Assembly: GCF_000282035.1 (NCBI RefSeq)
Contig: NZ_AKKA01000089.1
Location: 1-54,485 of the forward strand
DNA from: Rhizobium sp. CF122
GTDB taxonomy: Bacteria > Pseudomonadota > Alphaproteobacteria > Rhizobiales > Rhizobiaceae
Direction: 5' to 3'
DNA length: 54,485 bases
In this document: piece after piece, positions 33,590 to 42,205 of the stretch
Numbering within the stretch: the stretch's first letter is position 1
Layout: each line of letters starts with the position of its first letter
Translations under genes and position numbers: made by a program
The notes under the pieces: generated by a model
Seen by the model: the letters and a program-made list of their open reading frames with translations, nothing else
The model's database searches: none
What the model was told of the DNA's origin: nothing

Positions 33590-33798
33590 CCCTGTTCAGA
33601 CGCGTGAGAGTTCTCCTGATTGCCGCGGCCGTTGGAATTTCCGGGCTTGAGGTCGCCGAGAAATTTTCAATTCCTGTGCCAGACGGCATCGTAACCCCGG
33701 CCGAAGCCCGGATCGGCCGGCCGCTGACGCCGGTCAGCGTCGCCGGAGTGGCACGGCGCACGGTCCGGCGCTGCGCGGTCGGCGTCTACGACTGCTAG
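33586..33798 (+). CDS. small secreted protein, unknown function
   Basis: A 70-residue protein starting MTLFRRVRVLLIAAAVGISG, a signal-like N-terminus, then IVTPAEARIGRPLTPVSVAG and VARRTVRRCAVGVYDC. The Arg-rich segment and terminal Cys recur in small rhizobial hypothetical proteins. It has AAAAGGAG before ATG and overlaps the upstream remnant's stop. No function can be given. Confidence 0.5.
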   Translation: MTLFRRVRVLLIAAAVGISGLEVAEKFSIPVPDGIVTPAEARIGRPLTPVSVAGVARRTVRRCAVGVYDC

Positions 33799-33819
33799 GA
33801 CGAGGCGGTCGAGGGGCTG

Positions 33820-34075
33820 TCGGTCAGCATTCGAGAAGGGCATGAACATCGTTCTCGGCGAGAAGGACGATTCTAGCTCCAGGAACAACGGCGTCGGGAA
33901 GTCGCTGTGCATCGAATTCCTAAACTTCGCCCTTCTCAAGAAGAAGTCGGAGAGCCGGGTGGCAAGGATTCCCGCCGACGTGCTGGCGCGCACCACATTC
34001 ATTTGTGCCGACTTCGAAAATCGGACAAGAAACGTACACGCTCACCCAGCAGTCCGCCGATTGTCTGCCCTCATT
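33820..34075 (+). pseudogene. DUF2326-type ATPase, N-terminal remnant
   Basis: The frame reads RSAFEKGMNIVLGEKDDSSS, RNNGVGKSLCIEFLNFALLK with a Walker A motif, and RIPADVLARTTFICADFE, the nucleotide-binding start of DUF2326 proteins (SMC-like ATPases seen in some ABC-three-component defence loci). An extra base then shifts the frame (IGQETYTLT continues in the next), and the rest of the roughly 550-residue protein is absent. The first 20 or so residues are also lost. Confidence 0.6.
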
Positions 34076-35393
34076 CGAGAAGTCGGGTGGCACCGGGATT
34101 GTTGATCTCGTTGTTCGCCAGTTCCGACTTGCAATCCAGCTTGAACGTGCTGTTTCCGATCATAGTGATCTCCTGGGCGATGATGCGGACGCATTCGCCA
34201 CCCGTCCCGCCATTGCCGGCGTACTGGACTTCCTGGGCCGCCGGCATGTAGATGATGCCGTTGAGGTGCGAGTTGCTGTTCCCGTTGATGACCGCAGGAG
34301 CTGTGTTGCTCCGGTCGGCGACGATCGAGAACCCGGCCCATGCGCCCGATGTCGGCGCGGTGACGTTGAAGGTCGAGCCGCCATGGATGTCGATTGCAGC
34401 ACCGTTCAGCAGGAAGAAGGTGACCTGATCGCCGGTGATGACCGACTGGCTGGCGAACTTCAAAGCGCCGCCGTTGATGATGTAATTGCCGGGCTGCAGC
34501 TTCACATTGCCCTTGATTTCGAGACCGCCGTACGTCCCCGGCTTCAGCGTCACGGCATATCCTTCGGGAAGTTTATTTGGTGTCTTGCCCGTACCATTGC
34601 AGGTGCCGCCACCACCGCCGCCGCCGACAAAGTTCTGTCCGCATCCGGACAGATCCACCGCTTGTCCGGCTGTCGGCATTGTTTTGCGCTTGAACGGGTC
34701 GATGGCCACAGCGCTTCCTTCGCGCGGTTGGCCGCACGCAAGAGTAGTGCTGCTTGGCGACGCCGAGACCTTGCCCGGCGTATAAAGACATTCCGTCTTC
34801 AGGGTTCCGGACCCGCCAACATAGATGGCTTGGTCGCTAATTGAGTTTGCGGTGATCGTGCAGCCCGACGTATCGACCCTGGAACTACCGCTCACCTCGA
34901 ACGCGCGGTCGGCTGTCCGATTGAGCGCCAGGATGCAGGCTTCGCCGCCCGTCTGGTAAGAGGCGCTACTGTGGCGCGAGATAGGGAACGATAAGCGAGT
35001 GAGAAACACCGGCTGGTAGTCAAAAGAATAGTCGGTCGCCGCCGTTATCTGCTGTCCGACCTCCGAATAGAGGATATTCAGAGACGGGGGAAGCACCACC
35101 GCGAGGGGGGCCCCGTTGCCTTGAGAGCGGTCCCAATTTCCGAAGAACGTCTCGTTCGCCATCTGAGTGGCTTCCGCCTCGGTTTGGCCCTCGCCGTAAA
35201 GCCGGACCGCGCTGAGCGCGGCGCTATCCAATGCCTCCTGCAGCTTGTCAGCCTCGAAACCGGCATTGGCGTAGTCAACTGCGACGGAAGCCGCGGCGAG
35301 TAACGGCACCATTGCCAGCGCAGTTAGAACTGCGAAGTTGCCGTCATTGTCGCGAACAAATCGATGAGCATGCCGACTGAAAAATTCAAGCAT
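34071..35393 (-). CDS. TadG-like pilus-assembly family protein
   Basis: A 440-residue protein. The N-terminus has a basic cytoplasmic stretch, then DNDGNFAVLTALAMVPLLAA, the TadE/TadG-type class III signal and hydrophobic helix (about 15-40), and a long exported part. That part has repeated short strands and turns (GGSGTLKTECLYTPG, GNVKLQPGNYIINGG, SVITGDQVTFFLLNGAAIDI) suggesting a beta-helix. A run of seven glycines lies in the middle. No other tad/cpa genes are near, so it probably acts as a lone envelope protein. Its 3' end touches the DUF2326 remnant. Confidence 0.75.
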   Translation of the reverse strand: MLEFFSRHAHRFVRDNDGNFAVLTALAMVPLLAAASVAVDYANAGFEADKLQEALDSAALSAVRLYGEGQTEAEATQMANETFFGNWDRSQGNGAPLAVVLPPSLNILYSEVGQQITAATDYSFDYQPVFLTRLSFPISRHSSASYQTGGEACILALNRTADRAFEVSGSSRVDTSGCTITANSISDQAIYVGGSGTLKTECLYTPGKVSASPSSTTLACGQPREGSAVAIDPFKRKTMPTAGQAVDLSGCGQNFVGGGGGGGTCNGTGKTPNKLPEGYAVTLKPGTYGGLEIKGNVKLQPGNYIINGGALKFASQSVITGDQVTFFLLNGAAIDIHGGSTFNVTAPTSGAWAGFSIVADRSNTAPAVINGNSNSHLNGIIYMPAAQEVQYAGNGGTGGECVRIIAQEITMIGNSTFKLDCKSELANNEINNPGATRLLE

Positions 35394-35435
35394 CTTTGCG
35401 CCCCGGATCCAATACAGCCACGAGGCATATTAATA

Positions 35436-35447
35436 TATATCGATATA
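35436..35447. promoter_or_regulatory. AT-rich palindrome upstream of the TadG-like gene
   Basis: TATATCGATATA, a perfect 12-bp palindrome in a strikingly AT-rich tract (about 35428-35500) some 45 bp before the TadG-like start. Such tracts are typical of promoters or of targets for silencing proteins. The assignment is inference. Confidence 0.35.
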
Positions 35448-35681
35448 AAGATTGATTGCTTCAACTATTCGAATTCTACGTATCCTAGAGATATACTCCG
35501 CCCCTCATGCGGAGGCGATGCATATGCCGGAGGTTGCAACTATCATGCGCTGGTCGCCGGGCGGGACGTCGCAGCCGAAGCGGCATTATTTGCAAGTGCC
35601 ACGAGGGACCGCTCGCCGCCTGAGGCGATCAGTTGTGCGTGCTTTCTGGCTGTGCCGGTTGGTTCCTGCTAGGTTGCAGCC

Positions 35682-35993
35682 ATGACACGAGATGCCGCTA
35701 TTGCCAGAGCAGAGTCCTACTTCACTTCCGGCGATTTGCGGGAGGATCTGGCGCGACGGGTCGCGATGCCGACGGAGAGTCAGAACCCTGATCGCGCGCC
35801 GATGCTCGACCAGTATATTGAGACTGAGATGAAGCCGGCCTTCGAAGCCCTCGGCTTTGACTGTCGCAAGCTTTCCCAAGATGGCTGGCCTTTTCTTTAC
35901 GTCGAGCGCCACGAGGACGCCCTTCGACCGACGGCGGACTGTGACGCCATAAACGCGGATTGGGGAACTCCCTGGCTCTCTCAGGCTGGCTAA
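35682..35993 (+). pseudogene. M20-family peptidase, N-terminal remnant
   Basis: The frame starts MTRDAAIARAESYFTSGDLR and continues LARRVAMPTESQNPDRAPML and MKPAFEALGFDCR, which is the start of rhizobial M20 metallopeptidases. After about 85 residues the homology breaks (metal-binding GHGD is distorted to DCDAINADWG) and a stop follows at 35993. Full-length members have about 460 residues. Confidence 0.65.
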
Positions 35994-36098
35994 AGGCAAT
36001 CGTATCGCTCTCTCGCAGGTGACAGGGAGCCGTCAAACGTGTTCAATCCTCCGAGCCGATTTGGCTTCGACAAAGACAAACGCTAGCCGCGGTGTCCG

Positions 36099-37028
36099 AT
36101 GGACAGATTTGATGCCATGCGTGTGTTGCTTGCGGTGGTCGACGCCGGCAGTTTGTCGGCCGGCAGTCGGGTGCTGAACGCGCCGTTGCCCAGCGTCAGC
36201 CGCAAAGTCGCCGATCTGGAACGGCAGCTCGGCGCAAATCTCATCATCCGCACAAGTCGGAACCTGCAGCTGACGGATGCCGGGCGCGACTATGTCGAAG
36301 CCGCGCGGAAAATCATGGCAGATCTTGAGGAGGCCGAGCGCCGTGCCTCCGGGGAATATCACACCCCTCGCGGGACCCTGACAATTACGATGCCCGTGGA
36401 GTTCGGGCGCCGCTACGTGTTGCCGATCGCGCTGGAATTCATACAGCAACACCCAGAGGTCTCGTTGAACCTGCTGTCGCTCGACCGCACGGTTCACTTG
36501 GTCGGTGAGCAAGTGGATATCGCCATCAGGCTCGGCAAACTTGCGGACAGTTCCCTCTATGCGGTGAAGGCTGGCGAATTCCGGCTGCTCACCTGCGCCA
36601 GCCCGACTTATCTGAAGCGGAGTGGACGTCCCGAGCATCCCGGCGACCTGGCAAACCACGACGGCATCATTTTCAACAAGCGGACATTCTTCTGGACATT
36701 CGACGTCGATGGCGCATCGATTGAATCCGTCCCCCGCCATCGGGTGGAGGTCAACACTGCGGCGAACTGTGTCGCCGCCGCGCTCAGCGGAGCGGGTATT
36801 GCACGGCTTTTCGACTACCAGGTTGCCGACGAGTTGGCGTCGGGCGCGCTTGTGCCGATCCTGGATGAATACGCCGGCCCACCAGGGCCAATCCACATCG
36901 TCTATTCGCGCCAAGGTCTACTCGCCTTGAAGGTGCGTTCATTCATCGACTGGACCCTGCCTCGGCTTCGGGCGGCCTGCAGAAGTTATGGTGCCGACCC
37001 CGCGAGTGCTACCGTCTCACCGGAATGA
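36099..37028 (+). CDS. LysR-type transcriptional regulator
   Basis: A 309-residue LysR protein. Helix-turn-helix: MRVLLAVVDAGSLSAGSRVL and LPSVSRKVADLERQLGANL. The effector domain has the CrgA-group features ITMPVEFGRRYVLPIALEF and VAAALSGAGIARLFDYQVAD. Its last 12 bp overlap the end of the convergent hydrolase gene (37017). It may control that gene or the VOC-cupin-hydrolase set at 38.4-40.6 kb; no operator could be assigned. No strong ribosome site precedes ATG 36099. Confidence 0.87.
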   Translation: MDRFDAMRVLLAVVDAGSLSAGSRVLNAPLPSVSRKVADLERQLGANLIIRTSRNLQLTDAGRDYVEAARKIMADLEEAERRASGEYHTPRGTLTITMPVEFGRRYVLPIALEFIQQHPEVSLNLLSLDRTVHLVGEQVDIAIRLGKLADSSLYAVKAGEFRLLTCASPTYLKRSGRPEHPGDLANHDGIIFNKRTFFWTFDVDGASIESVPRHRVEVNTAANCVAAALSGAGIARLFDYQVADELASGALVPILDEYAGPPGPIHIVYSRQGLLALKVRSFIDWTLPRLRAACRSYGADPASATVSPE

Positions 37029-37967
37029 GGCGCGCACTTCCTCAACGGTCTGCTCTGGCTTCTGCAAATGCGGGTAATGCCCGAGGCCACCCAATATATC
37101 GAGTTTCGCATCGATCCGCTTGGCCAACTCGGCGCCCATTTCCTTTCTGATGTAGAGGTCCTTCTCGCCCCAGACTAGCTTGATTGGGGTCTTGAGCTTG
37201 TCCAGATTTGCCTCGAGGAAATCCTCATCCCGCGTGAACTTGGCATAATAGTAATAGAAGGCATCAGCCGAGGTCAAAGCCCCGTGGCTCCAGCCACGGA
37301 CCATGTCTTTCTGGACGTCTTCGGGCAGGTCGAACTGCTCTTCCTTTGAAAGACCTCGCCTGTAGGCATTCGCCAGAATCTCGGCGCTGGTCTCGTTCAT
37401 GTGCGCGCGCACCTGTGAGGCCGAAGGCTCGGCCTTCAGGCTCTGCAGACTGTCGAACATGTATTCGGGCCGGTTGAACGGCGCAAAGTCGCCGACGATG
37501 ATGCACCTGGCAATATCCGGTTCGTCGACTGCCAAAAGCAGCGCAGGAAGGGCACCGATGTCCGTGGCGTAGATCGTCAGATTCGATCGATCGATGCCGG
37601 CTTTCTCGATATAAGCGTTCAGCACCTCCGCGTAGGCTGTGGGTGAGTAGGAGAATTTCTCGACAGCGGGTCGCGTCGATTGTCCAAACCCTGGCCAGTC
37701 GAAGGCATGCACTTCGAAATCGTCGCTGAGTGCAGCCGAGATCTCCTTCCAGACAAATAGGGTTTCGGGAAACCCGTGCAGGAAGAGGACCGTCCCCTTC
37801 GGGTCCGGTGCCCGCACCACCATTCTCCTCAGCGTGATGCCCTTGCCAACGTCGAGGAAGCTGATGCTGGCCTGGCTTTTTCGCTCGGCGGCTGCAGCAT
37901 GCCCCAGCGACATAGGTGTAAAAGCCGCTGCGGCCGCAAGCAGGGTGCCGATTGACAACTTCAGCAT
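37017..37967 (-). CDS. exported alpha/beta hydrolase, epoxide-hydrolase-like
   Basis: A 316-residue hydrolase with a Sec signal peptide (MLKLSIGTLLAAAAAFTPMS, cleavage near HAA-AAERKS). The oxyanion motif FLHGFPETLFVW, the acid-type nucleophile elbow IYATDIGALPALL (Asp where most have Ser) and catalytic His in LGGLGHYPHLQKPEQ are visible. The elbow lacks the usual GHD, so its identity as nucleophile is by alignment of spacing. ATG 37967 has AAAGGG seven nt upstream; the open frame runs 51 codons further without family features. Likely periplasmic. Confidence 0.82.
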   Translation of the reverse strand: MLKLSIGTLLAAAAAFTPMSLGHAAAAERKSQASISFLDVGKGITLRRMVVRAPDPKGTVLFLHGFPETLFVWKEISAALSDDFEVHAFDWPGFGQSTRPAVEKFSYSPTAYAEVLNAYIEKAGIDRSNLTIYATDIGALPALLLAVDEPDIARCIIVGDFAPFNRPEYMFDSLQSLKAEPSASQVRAHMNETSAEILANAYRRGLSKEEQFDLPEDVQKDMVRGWSHGALTSADAFYYYYAKFTRDEDFLEANLDKLKTPIKLVWGEKDLYIRKEMGAELAKRIDAKLDILGGLGHYPHLQKPEQTVEEVRASFR

Positions 37968-38377
37968 GTGAGTGCCCTTTCGTTCGAAATTCCACGATCG
38001 GTTTGTCGATTGCCGCAAAATCGAACATCGCCACCGCATCGGGTAGAGCAAGAATGCGAGAGGCAGCCTCTTGAATTCGGCAAGTCCCGAACCCGGCGTG
38101 AACCGCTGCGTCGATCGCACCGCAGCCGATCTGGCGGATGCTCGCCGCAGACGAAATTCAAACGTGCACGGTGTCGTCGACGATCTTTGTGGATAGCGAG
38201 CTGGCGCTCAGCGCCCTGCATCGAAGCCGATTCAGGGCATCGAAACGAGAGGCTGGCTCTCAGTTTCCCTGAGTACCGAGGCAAGCTTGCCCCGCTTAGA
38301 TTCTTCCCACTCGCTGGCCGAAGAGCTCGCATCCGAGATGGCCGCGATTGAACCCCTGAGCCAAGAGGAAGACGGAC
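37968..38377. other. gene-free stretch, 410 bp
   Basis: This divergent promoter region between the exported hydrolase and the VOC gene holds a perfect 12-bp palindrome GGCAAGCTTGCC at 38280-38291. Open frames here on both strands have no recognisable features. Confidence 0.4.
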
Positions 38378-38821
38378 ATGAACGACATGACAGCCAATAA
38401 ACAACATGCCGCCCGGCCCGAGACGGTGCGTGGCCTGCCGGGCCATTCGACCGTCGGGACCAACGACCTGGATGCCGCCTCGGCATTCTACGACAAACTG
38501 CTTGGCGTATTCGGGATCGGCCGCGTTCTCGTCCAGCCCGGTCGCGCTGTCTACTATGGCTACCAGACGCTGGAATTCGGCGTCATCAAACCGTTTGACA
38601 GCAAGCCGGCCACCGTCGGCAATGGTGGAATGGTTGCTTTCGAAGCTCGCTCCCGTGCCAAGGTCGACGAAGCGCATGCGACCGCTCTGGCGCTGGGCGG
38701 CTCCGACGAAGGAGCGCCGGGCCCGAGAGGCGAAAACGGCGAAGGCCCCTATTGTGCATATTTCCGCGATCCTGAAGGCAACAAGTTCCTGATCTACCGT
38801 GCAGGTCCGGATCAGGTCTGA
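38378..38821 (+). CDS. VOC-family (glyoxalase/bleomycin-resistance-like) protein
   Basis: A 147-residue protein with two beta-alpha-beta-beta-beta halves. Landmarks: GHSTVGTNDLDAASAFYDKL at the start of the first half with a metal His, YQTLEFGVIKPF, then EARSRAKVDEAHATALALGG and YCAYFRDPEGNKFLIYRAG in the second with the terminal Glu region. Likely a lyase, dioxygenase or resistance protein for a small electrophile. First gene of a plus-strand series with a cupin and a hydrolase gene. ATG has GAGGAAGACGGAC before it. Confidence 0.85.
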   Translation: MNDMTANKQHAARPETVRGLPGHSTVGTNDLDAASAFYDKLLGVFGIGRVLVQPGRAVYYGYQTLEFGVIKPFDSKPATVGNGGMVAFEARSRAKVDEAHATALALGGSDEGAPGPRGENGEGPYCAYFRDPEGNKFLIYRAGPDQV

Positions 38822-38896
38822 TCGCGACCACCAACCTTTCTCGGGAGCGTGGCGTACCTTGCCCACGCCTCCCACCATCTTCGAAGGGGGAAACAT

Positions 38897-39292
38897 ATGA
38901 AAACGCGTATGACGATCATCTCAGCCCAGGCACTTGGCGTCCTGTCGCTTCAGACAGCTCAGGCACAGCAGCTTCATATACAGCGCATCGATCTCGCCAA
39001 AAGCAATATCAGCGTTCCGGGAAAGGAAGCCATCCAGACGAGAGTCGATCTCAATCCCGGCGCTCTGGCAACCAATCACAAGCACCCCGACGAAGAAATA
39101 GCGGTCGTCCTCCAGGGCACGCTGGAATACCGGATCGAGGGCCGCAAGCCCGTTACGCTGAAGGCCGACCAATCGCTGTTCATTCCCTCGGGAGTGCCGC
39201 ACACCGCCAAGAACGTCGGTGACGGCAAGGCTTCCGAATTGGCGACCTATGTCGTCAGCAAGGGCGTCGCACTCGTCGAGCCGGTCAAATGA
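38897..39292 (+). CDS. secreted small cupin protein
   Basis: A 131-residue cupin with an N-terminal signal-like segment (MKTRMTIISAQALGVLSLQT, cleavage near AQA-QQLHIQ). Cupin motif 1: TNHKHPDEEIAVVLQGTLEY; motif 2: IPSGVPHTAKNVG. So it is likely periplasmic. It is 75 bp after the VOC gene and 34 bp before the Tat-type hydrolase. ATG 38897 has GGGGGAAA upstream; sixteen extra in-frame codons are not needed. Confidence 0.8.
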   Translation: MKTRMTIISAQALGVLSLQTAQAQQLHIQRIDLAKSNISVPGKEAIQTRVDLNPGALATNHKHPDEEIAVVLQGTLEYRIEGRKPVTLKADQSLFIPSGVPHTAKNVGDGKASELATYVVSKGVALVEPVK

Positions 39293-39326
39293 GCCCTGGA
39301 GGCTTCCCGCGCAAAGGATGCATGTC

Positions 39327-40646
39327 ATGACGATCCAGCAATCAATCGAAAGAATCCATATGTCACGGCGCTCACTGCTGTTTGGCGGTGCGGCAATCGG
39401 ACTTGCGACGACGATCCTCCCCTTGGCGGCAACCGCAGCGAACGCCGTTGACGTGACGAAGGCTGGCGGCGGGGATATCCGTCCGTTCAGAGCCGAAGTT
39501 CCCGAGGCCGCGCTAACGGACCTCAGGCGACGCCTTGCCGCGACGCGGTGGCCGGACGGCGAAACGGTGACCGACCGCTCTCAGGGTGTCCAGCCCAATA
39601 GACTGAGAGATTTGGTAGACTACTGGCAGTCGTCCTATGACTGGCGAAAGGCCGAAGAGAAGCTGAACGCGCTGCCCCAGTTTCTGACGAACATCGATGG
39701 CCTGGACATTCATTTCATCCACATTCGTTCGAAGCATGAGGGCGCACTGCCACTGATCATGACGCATGGATGGCCGGGGTCGGTGTTCGAACTTTTGAAT
39801 GTCGTAGGCCCGCTAACAGATCCCACTATTTACGGCGGCAGCGCTGAAGACGCCTTCCACCTAGTGCTCCCCTCGATCCCCGGTTTCGGCTTCTCGCAGA
39901 AGCCGACTGCGACGGGCTGGAACCCGCAGCGGATCGCAGCAGCATGGGACGCGTTGATGAAACGTCTCGGCTATAACAGTTACGTCTCGCAAGGCGGCGA
40001 CTGGGGCGCGATCATCAGCGACGCCCTGGGTCGTCAGGCACCTGAAGGACTGCTGGGTATCCATGTCAACAGGGTCGAACGCGCGACGACTTTCCCACCG
40101 GAAGCTGCGCAGGCTCTCAAGAGCGGTGGACCCGCGCCGGATAGCCTGTCTCTAGATGAGAAGGCCGTCTTCGAAGAAACCCGCGACTTCCTGAACAACG
40201 GCTTCGGTTACGCGGCCATCATGGGTACCCGTCCGGAGACGGTCGGATATGGCCTCGCGGATTCGCCGGTCGGCTTGGCCGCTTGGCTCTACGATAAGAT
40301 GGCCGATTGGGTCTTCACGCGTGGAGATCCGGAGAAGGCCCTGAACAAGGAGGCTATCCTCCACAATATCACGCTCTACTGGCTGACGAACACCGGCCCT
40401 TCCAGCGGGCGAATTTATTGGGAAAACACTGCTTCGGGAGTGAAATTGACCCCGGTGAAAGTTCCGGTTGCCGTCACGGTATTCCCCGGAGAAGTTTACA
40501 AGCCGCCGAAGAGCTGGCTATCCAGGGCATATCCAAAGCTCATCTACTACAATCGCGCCGCAAAAGGCGGGCACTTCGCGGCGTGGGAAGAACCTGAACT
40601 GTTCAGCGACGAGGTCAGAGCCGCATTTAGAACGTTGCGATCTTGA
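39327..40646 (+). CDS. Tat-exported epoxide hydrolase (EHN-domain)
   Basis: A 439-residue protein. A twin-arginine signal SRRSLLFGGAAIGLATTILP (about residues 13-35) leads to the EHN lid domain IRPFRAEVPEAALTDLRRRL (about 52-160) and the alpha/beta hydrolase core: MTHGWPGSVFELL, nucleophile Asp in SQGGDWGAIISD, catalytic His in AAKGGHFAAWEEPELF. This matches microsomal-type epoxide hydrolases. The Tat signal means it is exported folded. The gene ends a VOC-cupin-hydrolase series. Start 39327 has GGA eight nt upstream; ATG 39360 would also keep the signal. Confidence 0.88.
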   Translation: MTIQQSIERIHMSRRSLLFGGAAIGLATTILPLAATAANAVDVTKAGGGDIRPFRAEVPEAALTDLRRRLAATRWPDGETVTDRSQGVQPNRLRDLVDYWQSSYDWRKAEEKLNALPQFLTNIDGLDIHFIHIRSKHEGALPLIMTHGWPGSVFELLNVVGPLTDPTIYGGSAEDAFHLVLPSIPGFGFSQKPTATGWNPQRIAAAWDALMKRLGYNSYVSQGGDWGAIISDALGRQAPEGLLGIHVNRVERATTFPPEAAQALKSGGPAPDSLSLDEKAVFEETRDFLNNGFGYAAIMGTRPETVGYGLADSPVGLAAWLYDKMADWVFTRGDPEKALNKEAILHNITLYWLTNTGPSSGRIYWENTASGVKLTPVKVPVAVTVFPGEVYKPPKSWLSRAYPKLIYYNRAAKGGHFAAWEEPELFSDEVRAAFRTLRS

Positions 40647-40650
40647 AAGG

Positions 40651-40672
40651 CCGTCGGGTTGAGACCCGACGG
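40651..40672. terminator. hairpin between epoxide hydrolase and AraC genes
   Basis: A perfect 9-bp stem (CCGTCGGGT and complement) with loop TGAG, followed on the plus strand by GCCCACTTTAG. It lies between convergent genes. Confidence 0.55.
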
Positions 40673-40726
40673 GCCCACTTTAGACCGCCAAACAGCCCGC
40701 TCGCTGTGCAGCGCACCGCAAGGCTT

Positions 40727-41767
40727 TCACGGTGTGCTGCAAGGTGGCCTTTGGCCCAAGGCCGCGTGAGAATTCTGCGCCTCTGTGCGCCACGTCGCCG
40801 GTGGTGTGCCGAAGGCGCGGGAGAAGGCTCGACTGAAAGCCGCCTCCGTCGCATATCCGGCTTCATAAGCAATGGCGGCGATCGGCGCTCCGGTCGTCGC
40901 CAGCGACACGCTGGCAAGATAGAGCCTCCAATCCCGCATGTACCTGATGGGGGATGTACCAAGGATTGTCTTAAACCGCTCCGCCAGCACACTTCGCGAC
41001 ATCCCGCAGGTGATCGACAATTCCTTTAAAGACCAGTCGTGCGTCGGGTCGTCGTGAATGATGGAAAGGCACCGCGACAACGCCTCATCCGCCAGCGCCG
41101 CCAGCCAACCGACACTACGCGGCTCGGCCATCATGATCTGGTGGCGGAGAATTTCGATGAAGATCATTTCGGTCAGCCGCGGCAGCATGGAAATTCCACC
41201 CGCACGTGGCCTATCGACCTCGTCAACCATCTGCCGGATGGTGGCACGGAGCCAGTCTCCACCATTCGCGCCGAGCGTTTTCACATGAATGAGCTTGGGC
41301 AACGCCTTCCTCAGTGGCTCAAAGCTCAGCGCATCGCATTGCAGGTAGCCGCAGAGCAGCCTCACGCCGTCCGCTTCGTCTCCATGCCGGAGAACGGGGA
41401 TCTGCCGCCACGGCTTCGGCGGCAATTCGCGCATGGGTTCGACCAATACGCCGCCGGCCCCTGCCCCTAATTGATGTCCGGTACCGAAGGGGAATATCAG
41501 CACATCACCTGCATTCAAGGTTGCCTCGTCGCCTTCAATCTTCAGCCAGCATTGGCCCGCGACGACGATGTGGAACGGCACCGTACCGCTTGCTTTTCCC
41601 GAGAGAGCGGCCAGGGAAGGTTTGTCATCCGTCTGCCAGGCACCAGACGGCATAAAGCAGAACTGCAGCGATCCCGAAAGGCGCATCGCTGACAGAAGCG
41701 TCGACAGAACGTCATCCCGCGCCACGCCGCGCGTCGGTTGAGGACTTTTGGATAAGTCTTCACGCAT
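40727..41767 (-). CDS. AraC-family transcriptional regulator
   Basis: A 346-residue regulator with an N-terminal cupin_6-type ligand domain (LSTLLSAMRLSGSLQFCFMP, FHIVVAGQCWLKIEG, GDVLIFPFGTGHQL) and the two C-terminal helix-turn-helix units (WSLKELSITCGMSRSVLAER and APIAAIAYEAGYATEAAFSR, FGTPPATWR). It diverges from the DsrE-like gene 70 bp away, and probably controls it. ATG 41767 is used; an in-frame TTG at 41776 with GGGAAG nine nt upstream is an alternative start. Confidence 0.85.
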   Translation of the reverse strand: MREDLSKSPQPTRGVARDDVLSTLLSAMRLSGSLQFCFMPSGAWQTDDKPSLAALSGKASGTVPFHIVVAGQCWLKIEGDEATLNAGDVLIFPFGTGHQLGAGAGGVLVEPMRELPPKPWRQIPVLRHGDEADGVRLLCGYLQCDALSFEPLRKALPKLIHVKTLGANGGDWLRATIRQMVDEVDRPRAGGISMLPRLTEMIFIEILRHQIMMAEPRSVGWLAALADEALSRCLSIIHDDPTHDWSLKELSITCGMSRSVLAERFKTILGTSPIRYMRDWRLYLASVSLATTGAPIAAIAYEAGYATEAAFSRAFSRAFGTPPATWRTEAQNSHAALGQRPPCSTP

Positions 41768-41836
41768 CTCGGCCAAATACAGGTGCTTCCCGCCTCCCTA
41801 GAGTGAACAGGTACAACTCAACTGGAGGAGAATACT

Positions 41837-42205
41837 ATGCAAACCTCGACTGAAAAACTGGTCGTGCTCCTGACGAAGGGAATTGATTCCGAGCTTTCGT
41901 CCGTTGCCTTCACGATCGCCAACGGCGGCATCACCGCCGGGCTCAAAGTCTCGATGTTCCTCACCAGCGCCGCGATCGATTTGGTGCGAAAAGGCGGCCA
42001 GCGCATGACGCATGTCCCTCCTCTCGACCCCCTCACGAATTTGATCGAGGACTTTCAGAATCGTGGCGGCACGATCTGGGCTTGCCCACCGTGCGTGAAG
42101 TCGCGCGGCTACGATCAGGAAGACCTCCTCGATGGTGTCGTGATCGTCGGCGCAAGCGCGATGCATGCCGAGATCAAGGAAGGGGCCGCAACGCTCTCGT
42201 TTTGA
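41837..42205 (+). CDS. DsrE-family protein
   Basis: A 122-residue DsrE/DsrF-like protein: start VVLLTKGIDSELSSVAFTIA, then KVSMFLTSAAIDLVRKG, and a conserved Cys pair in WACPPCVKSRGY (about residues 79-82). Relatives shuttle persulfide sulfur or act as small redox proteins. GGAGGAGA precedes ATG. It stands divergent from the AraC regulator, the usual two-gene arrangement for this type in rhizobia. Function uncertain. Confidence 0.82.
   Translation: MQTSTEKLVVLLTKGIDSELSSVAFTIANGGITAGLKVSMFLTSAAIDLVRKGGQRMTHVPPLDPLTNLIEDFQNRGGTIWACPPCVKSRGYDQEDLLDGVVIVGASAMHAEIKEGAATLSF

Noticed and set aside
37961..38896. A 311-codon minus-strand frame over the VOC gene and the promoter region
   Set aside because: It covers a well-supported gene on the other strand and has no family features.
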